This document shows, piece after piece, positions 7,730-11,994 of a stretch of 11,994 nucleotides of DNA. The position numbers were made by a program, and so were the translations under genes. Positions within the stretch are counted from its first letter, which is position 1; each line of letters opens with the position of its first letter. Source of the stretch: RGIG8782 sp017475895 (GTDB lineage Bacteria > Pseudomonadota > Alphaproteobacteria > Rickettsiales > UBA1997); assembly GCA_947167315.1 (NCBI GenBank), contig CAMVHP010000027.1:1-11994 (forward strand). The letters are read 5' to 3'. The notes under the pieces were generated by a model. The model did not search any database. It worked only from the letters and a program-made list of their open reading frames with translations, and was not told where the DNA came from.

Positions 7730-8440
7730 ATGAAAAAATACTGTTGTTTTATACTATGTTTGTTGACCATTGGATGTTCTAATCCCAGTAAAGATCCATT
7801 AAGAAATTTTATCGGTTCATATAGAAATTATTTTATTACAAAAGGAAAAGTTGTTGGTAAAAAATATAACGAGACATATTATTCACCAAATAAAGTATTT
7901 TCCGTTGGTGTTAGATTAAGCAGACCTGGTGCGATTGTTAAAGATACTTTTAGAAAAGATTTTGGAAAAAACAAAGATTATGAATATAATGTTGGTACTG
8001 TTTCTTTTATGGATGATTTTGGAAGATTTTACAGAATAGATGCGTTTGAACTTCCTGAAAAGCATGATTTTTCCAAAGAACAACTTAAAATTTTGTTTGA
8101 CGGTCTTTTCATGGAATATGAAATGGGTCTATATAGAGAACTTGATCCAAACGCAAAGATACTTTATAAAAATTATTTAGATATAGATGGGACGCATATT
8201 GGATATTATGTGGTTTATTTAGCAAACGGTAGTACTTATTCTAGCAATGGTAGAAGAGTTGATGTTTTTAGATCTTCATTTGTTTTTTTTAAAAATAATT
8301 ATGCTTATGTGGTTTCAAATCAATATAGAAATGAAGACACACGGAAACCTGCGCTTGAACTAAATGATGAAGTAATTAAAAAAATACAAGAAGAACTAAC
8401 AAAAATATATAAAACAATGAAGTTTAATAATGAAATTTAA
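7730..8440 (+). CDS. putative lipoprotein, unknown family
   Basis: This 236-residue protein starts with a lipoprotein signal: basic MKKY, a hydrophobic core of about ten residues, and the lipobox LTIGC with the modified Cys at residue 16. The next residues (S, N, P) are not the Asp that keeps lipoproteins in the inner membrane in enterics, so an outer-membrane location is possible. The mature part is rich in Tyr, Phe, Lys and Asp with alternating strand-like stretches (VFSVGVRLSRPGAIV, IDGTHIGYYVVYLANG, RSSFVFFKNNYAYVVSNQYR) and ends in an amphipathic helix (EVIKKIQEELTKIYKTM). I do not recognise the family. The ATG follows a moderate GGCAGGT ribosome binding site. It lies 73 nt after the tRNA and could be transcribed from a TATAAT at 7694-7699, whose -35 is poor. 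Confidence 0.78.
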   Translation: MKKYCCFILCLLTIGCSNPSKDPLRNFIGSYRNYFITKGKVVGKKYNETYYSPNKVFSVGVRLSRPGAIVKDTFRKDFGKNKDYEYNVGTVSFMDDFGRFYRIDAFELPEKHDFSKEQLKILFDGLFMEYEMGLYRELDPNAKILYKNYLDIDGTHIGYYVVYLANGSTYSSNGRRVDVFRSSFVFFKNNYAYVVSNQYRNEDTRKPALELNDEVIKKIQEELTKIYKTMKFNNEI

Positions 8441-8506
8441 ATTTTATGTGTTAAAGTAAAATAAAGTATTTATTTAGTTTGTTTTTTAATAAATTGGAGG
8501 TAAAAA

Positions 8507-9037
8507 ATGAAGAAAATTTTATTTTGTCTGGTTACGATGTTACTTGTAGCGTCTTGTGCCATGAATTCTGTTAAAACCACTAATCCAGCACAAGTTAGTT
8601 TTAATTTTGAAGGAAATGGATATTCGGCTTTGACCTTTTGGAGAAAAATAAATCCAGATGGAAGTAAAGGTTCTGTATTTTCTGTTGGTGGAAATTCAAG
8701 AGCTAATTTGATGCTCAATATGGGCTTTAAGCAACCACAGACAGAAATCATGAATCTTGATGCCGGAACATATTTTTTGGATTCGTTTCAAATAACAGAT
8801 ACTGAAACCGGTGGTTTTATCGTTAGTGAAGGCAAACATTATCTATTCAGAAATGGTTGGGATAAAGGAAAAAATAAACCTTATTTCCTATCATTTACAG
8901 TGAAAGAGGGTGAAACATTAACTTTACCAAAAGTTGTAATACTTGCTAAAAAGGATGGCAGCAATGCAACATTTAGATTTGAGTTTGAAGATAAAGATAA
9001 TGTATTCACAGTTGGTGAAAAAGCTAAACAATTTTAA
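8507..9037 (+). CDS. putative lipoprotein, small beta-rich protein of unknown family
   Basis: This 176-residue protein has a clear lipoprotein signal (MKKILFCLVTMLLVASC), with lipobox LVASC and Cys at residue 17, followed by A and M. The mature part appears beta-rich, with short strands and glycine turns (VSFNFEGNGYSALTFWRKI, FSVGGNSRANLML, LDAGTYFLDSFQI, FTVKEGETLTLPKVVILAKK). The pattern of an AGTY strand later followed by a V-x-EGE turn is common in small secreted beta-sandwich proteins, but no family can be named. A strong Shine-Dalgarno TGGAGG (8495-8500) lies 6 nt before the ATG. It follows the other lipoprotein gene by 66 nt on the same strand; the two show no obvious sequence similarity. 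Confidence 0.8.
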   Translation: MKKILFCLVTMLLVASCAMNSVKTTNPAQVSFNFEGNGYSALTFWRKINPDGSKGSVFSVGGNSRANLMLNMGFKQPQTEIMNLDAGTYFLDSFQITDTETGGFIVSEGKHYLFRNGWDKGKNKPYFLSFTVKEGETLTLPKVVILAKKDGSNATFRFEFEDKDNVFTVGEKAKQF

Positions 9038-9064
9038 AATAATTTTGTAATTTTTTTAAGTGCC

Positions 9065-9105
9065 CTTGGGGGTATGTGTAAAATTTTTTGCCCTTACCCA
9101 CCAAG
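9065..9105 (+). terminator. imperfect inverted repeat after the lipoprotein gene, possible terminator or attenuating hairpin
   Basis: CTTGGGGGTA (9065-9074) pairs with TACCCACCAAG (9095-9105) through ten base pairs with one bulged base, across a 20-nt loop. It lies 28 nt after the stop of the second lipoprotein gene and is unusually GC-rich for this gap. There is no T run after the right arm, so it is not a canonical intrinsic terminator. Confidence 0.3.
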
Positions 9106-9225
9106 AGCAACACAAATCACTAATCAATAGCAGATAAATAGAGCAAAAATTATAAACACAGAAACCATTATTATTTGTAATTATTTTTAAAAAACAAACT
9201 TTTTGTGGTAATAAGTAATTTTTTG

Positions 9226-9253
9226 TTGACATATTGCTGTTTTATGGTATAAT
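9226..9253 (+). promoter_or_regulatory. near-consensus sigma70 promoter of the ankyrin gene
   Basis: A perfect TTGACA (9226-9231) and a perfect TATAAT (9248-9253) are 16 nt apart, and TGG immediately before the -10 gives an extended -10 element. Upstream (about 9170-9225) is A/T-tract DNA that could serve as an UP element. Transcription would start near 9260, about 34 nt before the ATG at 9294. Confidence 0.85.
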
Positions 9254-9293
9254 TGTGGCAAATATACTATTCGCGTGCAAGAGGAGTATTAAT

Positions 9294-9896
9294 ATGACTG
9301 ATGTGCAACAACAACAAGAAATAATCAAAGAGTTTTTTGATGCTATCCAGCAAGGAGAATATGAAACAGTTGAAGAATTATTAGTAGAATTAATAACAAG
9401 CGGTATTGACATCAATACACAAGACGAAGATGGAAACACTGCACTTCACAAGGCGGTTTCTTATAATAATAATGGAAAGTTTTGTAATAATGATGAAATT
9501 GTGGAACTTCTAGTGAAGAACGGAGCTAAAATTGATGTGTTAAACGCACGTGGACAGACCGCAATCGATATTGCGCGCGATTTTAATAATGATACAATTG
9601 TGGAATTTCTAGCTTACATTTTAAAAAACCAACAGCAAGAAATAATAGAACGTATAAAGGAATTAGCTAATGAAAGAAAATATGAAGAAGCAATAGAATT
9701 GATAAAGGGTATCAAGGATATTAATATGTCTGATAAATATGGTAATTTCCTACTTCATTGGGCTGTCATAAAGAGGCATAAATTAATAGTTGAAGAATTA
9801 TTGAAAAGAGAAGATATTGATATTAATGCAACAGATGAATACGGAAACACCGCACTTAACATAGCTATTTTGAAAAAAATGATATTAATATTGTGA
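9294..9896 (+). CDS. ankyrin-repeat protein, N-terminal open segment
   Basis: As written, translation from the strong start at 9294 gives 200 residues. After a QQQQ-containing start comes a capping helix pair (EFFDAIQQGEYETVEELL), ankyrin repeats around residues 44-83 (EDGNTALHKAVSYNNN...EIVELLVKNGAKID) and 84-112 (ARGQTAIDIARDFNNDTIVEFL), then a second block beginning ERIKELANERKYEEAIELIK with repeats at about 147-178 (KYGNFLLHWAVIKRHKLIVEELL) and 181 onward (DEYGNTALNIAIL). The ankyrin sequence stops abruptly at the A7 run and ends KKMILIL. One more A would continue it as KKNDINIVKLLVDNEADIN. A TTG 60 nt upstream is in frame but lies inside the promoter, so it is not the start. Confidence 0.75.
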   Translation: MTDVQQQQEIIKEFFDAIQQGEYETVEELLVELITSGIDINTQDEDGNTALHKAVSYNNNGKFCNNDEIVELLVKNGAKIDVLNARGQTAIDIARDFNNDTIVEFLAYILKNQQQEIIERIKELANERKYEEAIELIKGIKDINMSDKYGNFLLHWAVIKRHKLIVEELLKREDIDINATDEYGNTALNIAILKKMILIL

Positions 9897-10040
9897 AACT
9901 TCTGGTGGATAATGAAGCTGACATTAATGTAAAAAACAAAAAAAAACATAACTCCCTATGAGCGTGCACTTTTGGTAGAAGAACTTACTGGTGAACACGA
10001 TATAGCAAATTACCTTAGATCAAAAAAACAAGAACTAAAA
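9640..10040 (+). repeat. duplicated ankyrin module, copy A
   Basis: This stretch matches 10760-11360. The best-conserved parts are GCAATAGAATTGATAAAG (9690-9707), the GGTAATTTCC...GAAGAATTA region (9741-9800) and the ANYLRSK closing motif (about 10003-10023). It has two fewer ankyrin repeats than copy B and carries both poly-A frame breaks. Confidence 0.8.
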
Positions 10041-10268
10041 CAGAAGCAGCAACAAAATGATCAACAACAGGCAGAACAAACTGATCAAAGTATGATAAAA
10101 CAGCAAAACCAAATTGATCAAAAACAACAGGAACAGCAAAATCAAGCTAAAATTGAAACTGAAACCAGTAGAGGCGAAAAACAAATTAATCCAGTTGAAG
10201 TTAAAGTTGAGGAAAAACAACAACCAGAACAAAAAGAAGAAGAAAAAAGTGATGGGGGGGGGGGATAA
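9948..10268 (+). pseudogene. ankyrin block 2 end and Q-rich linker, second open segment
   Basis: After the A9 run the original frame (that of 9294) is restored. It reads ITPYERALLVEELTGEHD and then ANYLRSKKQEL, the closing motif that recurs in block 3, and then a linker dominated by Gln, Lys and Glu (for example NDQQQAEQTDQ and QKQQEQQNQAK). It ends SDGGGG and stops at TAA 10266-10268 because of the G11 run. There is no credible independent start or ribosome binding site; a TTG at 9972 is an internal Leu codon. It would be translated only if the frame shift between the A7 and A9 runs is bridged. Confidence 0.6.
10254..10264 (+). repeat. G11 homopolymer tract, candidate phase-variation switch
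   Basis: Eleven consecutive G bases occur inside a coding linker of AT-rich DNA. Nothing else in the window approaches this: the next longest G run is five. With G11 the upstream frame reads GGGG and stops at TAA; with G10 (or G13, G7) it joins the downstream Q-rich frame. Slipped-strand mispairing at such tracts is the standard mechanism of contingency loci in host-adapted bacteria. Confidence 0.8.
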
Positions 10269-10662
10269 GTCAAAAACAGGGAAACAACAAGATACCCAAT
10301 CTGCCAAAGTAGTGGAGCAAAAAGACCAGCAAGAACAAGACAAATCAAAATCAGATCAAGAAATACAACAAGAAAAGCGATCTGATAAACAACAATCTAC
10401 CGATAGCAAACAAGAATTAAATGAAGTACAACAACAGGAACAGCAAGAGCAATCTGATAAACAACAACCGCAACAACAAGAACAACAAAACTTAACGGAA
10501 GAAGAACAAGAACTCTTGGCATCGCTTCTACGAGATTCAAAGTCAATTAAACCCCACTCGACAAAAGACGTACAAACTAGTCCTGTTAAGTCACCTTTGA
10601 GAATTGTAAATGATGAAGAAGATGAAGAAAGGGAACAATATCAAAAGAAACTGGATCAGTAA
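10264..10662 (+). pseudogene. Q-rich linker, third open segment
   Basis: In the +1 frame relative to the segment before it, the sequence continues DKSKTGKQQDTQ and is extremely Gln-rich (QQQEQQEQ, QPQQQEQQ), with acidic stretches near the end (NDEEDEEREQYQ). It joins in frame to the previous segment if the G run is 10 rather than 11. It ends at a TAA at 10660-10662, directly between a CAG and a CAA codon, after which the same frame stays open. The frame can be extended left of the G run, but that translation is Lys/Asn-rich shadow sequence and not the linker. Confidence 0.6.
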
Positions 10663-11994
10663 CAACAGGAGGAAAAAGTAGATTCTAAAGATAGTACAAC
10701 CCGTGATCAACGTAGTCAAACACAACGAATTCAACAAAAACAAATAGAAGAACAAATAGAAAACATAAAAAAAGCAGCCGATAAAAAAGAATATAGAAAC
10801 GCAATAGAATTGATAAAGAGCGTCAAGAATATTAATATGCCTGATAAAGATGGTAATTTCCTACTTCATTGGGCTGTCATAAACGGGCATAAATTAATAG
10901 TTGAAGAATTACTAAAAAGAAAAGATATTAACATTGATATAGTGGATCGCTGGAAGAATACTGCGCTTCACCTAGCGGCTGAGACAGGTAATACTGAAAT
11001 TGCAAAACTTCTATTGGATAACAAAGCCAACATTGACGCAGTAAACGAAAAGAAACGAACTGCACTTCACAAAGCGGTTATTAATAATAATATTGAAATT
11101 GTAAAACTTTTAGTGAATAGAGTAGCTAACATTGATGCAGTAGATAAATACGGAAACACAGCGCTTAACCTAGCGATTTTGAGCAACAATAATATTAATC
11201 TTATAACACTTTTAGTGGATGAAGGATCTGATATTAATGCAAAAAACAAAAAAGAAATAACTCCTTATACGCGTGCACTTTATTTCGAAAAACTTACTGA
11301 TGAACATGATGTAGCAAATTACCTTAGATCAAAACAACAAGAACTACAACAGAAACAAAATAATCAACCAAACCAACAAACAGCAAAAGATCAAACAGAA
11401 GGAAAATGGATTGTACTACGTAGTCTATATAACAATACTAAACAAAACGAAGTATCAGAAGAACAAAATGCAGGAGACCCAAATAAAACTATTTTGTCTG
11501 AAAGTACAATAGTAGAGGATGACAAAAATCAACGCAATCAACAAAATCAACAAACTATAGAACAACTAATAGAAGACCAAAGGAATAAAAAACCGACTAT
11601 TATTAAACCAACCATTAATAACAAAAACCAACAAAACCAACAGTTGCAACAAACAAATGATAGTGTCAATGAAGAATCGTATTATGATGCTGACTCTTTT
11701 ATGTCGGGAGTATCAAGTCTAGAAGAACATTTAGATAAATATCAGCAAAATGAACAGAAAGACAATCCAAATCAAAATATTAAGGTAAGTGACAACATTG
11801 CTTTTTTAAATGAAAGTTTAATAGAAAAAGATGATATATCAGATATAGGTATTATAGATAAAAAACAAGTAAACAAAGAGCAACTAAATATAGAAGAACC
11901 AGAAGAACTATCAGATTATAGTGATCAATCTAGTCAAACACAACAACAAATTGATCTGATTAAGCCATTTTTTGAAGAAGATGAAAAAGATGAT
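10663..11994 (+). CDS. ankyrin block 3 and Q/N-rich tail, fourth open segment (runs off the window)
   Basis: After the TAA at 10660 the same frame is open for 444 codons with no stop before the edge. A Q-rich lead (SQTQRIQQKQIEEQ) is followed by the helical motif IKKAADKKEYRNAIELIK and about five ankyrin repeats: DKDGNFLLHWAVINGHKLIVEELL, DRWKNTALHLAAETGNTEIAKLLL, NEKKRTALHKAVINNNIEIVKLLV, DKYGNTALNLAILSNNNINLITLL, and a closing ITPYTRAL...ANYLRSKQQEL. The tail has N/Q runs (NQQNQQ), acidic stretches and an odd non-Q patch (GKWIVLRSLYNN). The first ATG is at 10837, inside the ankyrin block and without a ribosome binding site, so independent translation is doubtful. An AGGAGG-like string at 10667-10672 is not followed by a start codon. 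Confidence 0.7.
10760..11360 (+). repeat. duplicated ankyrin module, copy B
   Basis: This is the counterpart of 9640-10040. The shared beginning (10801-10818 identical to 9690-9707) and shared end (TAGCAAATTACCTTAGATCA near 11310) enclose two additional repeats here (about 10948-11145). The reading frame is intact through the whole copy, including the positions where copy A has its A7 and A9 breaks. Confidence 0.8.

Larger units (their letters stand above)
9294..11994 (+). pseudogene. large ankyrin-repeat / glutamine-rich protein gene, frame-interrupted (phase-variable or decaying), 3' end outside window
   Basis: Reading across four interruptions gives one continuous protein of about 900 codons that runs past the window edge. 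The order is: ankyrin block 1 (about 9330-9625), ankyrin block 2 (about 9640-10020), Q-rich linker (about 10020-10740), ankyrin block 3 (about 10755-11330), Q/N/E/D-rich tail (11330 to the edge). The start ATG at 9294 has GAGGAG (9281-9286) 7 nt upstream. Interruptions as written are an A7 run at 9873-9879 (one base short), an A9 run at 9938-9946 (one base long), a G11 run at 10254-10264 (one base long) and a TAA at 10660-10662. Homologous sequence on both sides of each break shows they split one gene. Ankyrin proteins with such tails are commonly secreted or host-interacting in intracellular bacteria; no signal peptide is visible and function is unproven. Sequencing error, true decay and programmed variation cannot be told apart from one sequence. 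Confidence 0.75.

Noticed and set aside
7654..9105. An 8-bp match CCACCAAG at the tRNA 3' end (7654-7661) and at 9098-9105, as possible attachment sites flanking the two lipoprotein genes
   Set aside because: Eight bases without further similarity on either side, and no integrase or recombinase in the window. A chance match cannot be excluded.
9234..9293. Longer N-terminus of the ankyrin protein from a TTG at 9234, giving a hydrophobic leader like a signal sequence
   Set aside because: It lies between and over the -35 and -10 boxes of the strong promoter, whereas the ATG at 9294 has a good ribosome binding site.
10114..10253. Lys/Asn-rich reading upstream of the G tract in the downstream frame, as a separate gene start at 10114
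   Set aside because: The Q-rich frame over the same bases matches the composition of the rest of the protein. There is no ribosome binding site before 10114.
10035..10348. Minus-strand open frames opposite the Q-rich linker, with leucine- and phenylalanine-rich 'membrane-like' translation
   Set aside because: CAA/CAG and AAA/GAA repeats read in reverse give TTG/CTG/TTT/TTC codons, so the apparent hydrophobic protein is an artefact of composition.
9294..11994. CRISPR-like or satellite repeat interpretation of the repeated CAACAA units
   Set aside because: The repeats are irregular, follow codon phase and encode glutamine; there are no regular spacers.

Overview
The window is very AT-rich DNA from a Gram-negative bacterium. 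The coding density of the left part, the Kdo transferase (so LPS is made), a DUF2659/YfgM-like TPR membrane protein and a glutamine-rich ankyrin-repeat protein suggest a host-associated or intracellular alphaproteobacterium, possibly Rickettsiales- or Holosporales-like. That placement is inference from gene content; no phylogenetic marker was compared.

Positions 1-7336 are conserved genes. The C-terminal part of waaA (Kdo transferase) meets a HIT-family hydrolase tail to tail. Next is a rightward block of four closely packed genes: a TPR-like anchored protein, a polytopic membrane protein, a DUF4349 protein and mnmG (tRNA U34 modification). Convergent to it is gpmI-tag, a glycolytic phosphoglycerate mutase followed 2 nt later by 3-methyladenine DNA glycosylase; the ends of mnmG and tag overlap by 11 bp.

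Positions 7337-9293 form a transition zone. It holds the gpmI upstream region, a tRNA-Ser(GCU) with its own good promoter and an encoded CCA end, and two small lipoprotein genes that I cannot assign to a family.

From 9226 to the right edge lies one large ankyrin-repeat/glutamine-rich gene behind a near-consensus sigma70 promoter and a good ribosome binding site. It is built from modules, each an ankyrin block plus a Q/N-rich linker, with a clear internal duplication. A third module may begin at the edge. As written the frame is broken four times: a missing base at an A7 run, an extra base at an A9 run that restores the frame, an out-of-frame G11 run, and a TAA where a CAA glutamine codon is expected. 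Beyond the TAA the frame stays open for 444 codons to the window edge. The G11 tract in such AT-rich DNA looks like a contingency (phase-variation) switch, while the poly-A runs fit either transcriptional-slippage sites, decay or homopolymer sequencing errors. This locus is the most interesting part of the window. I see no CRISPR array, insertion sequence, integrase or recognisable defence system.
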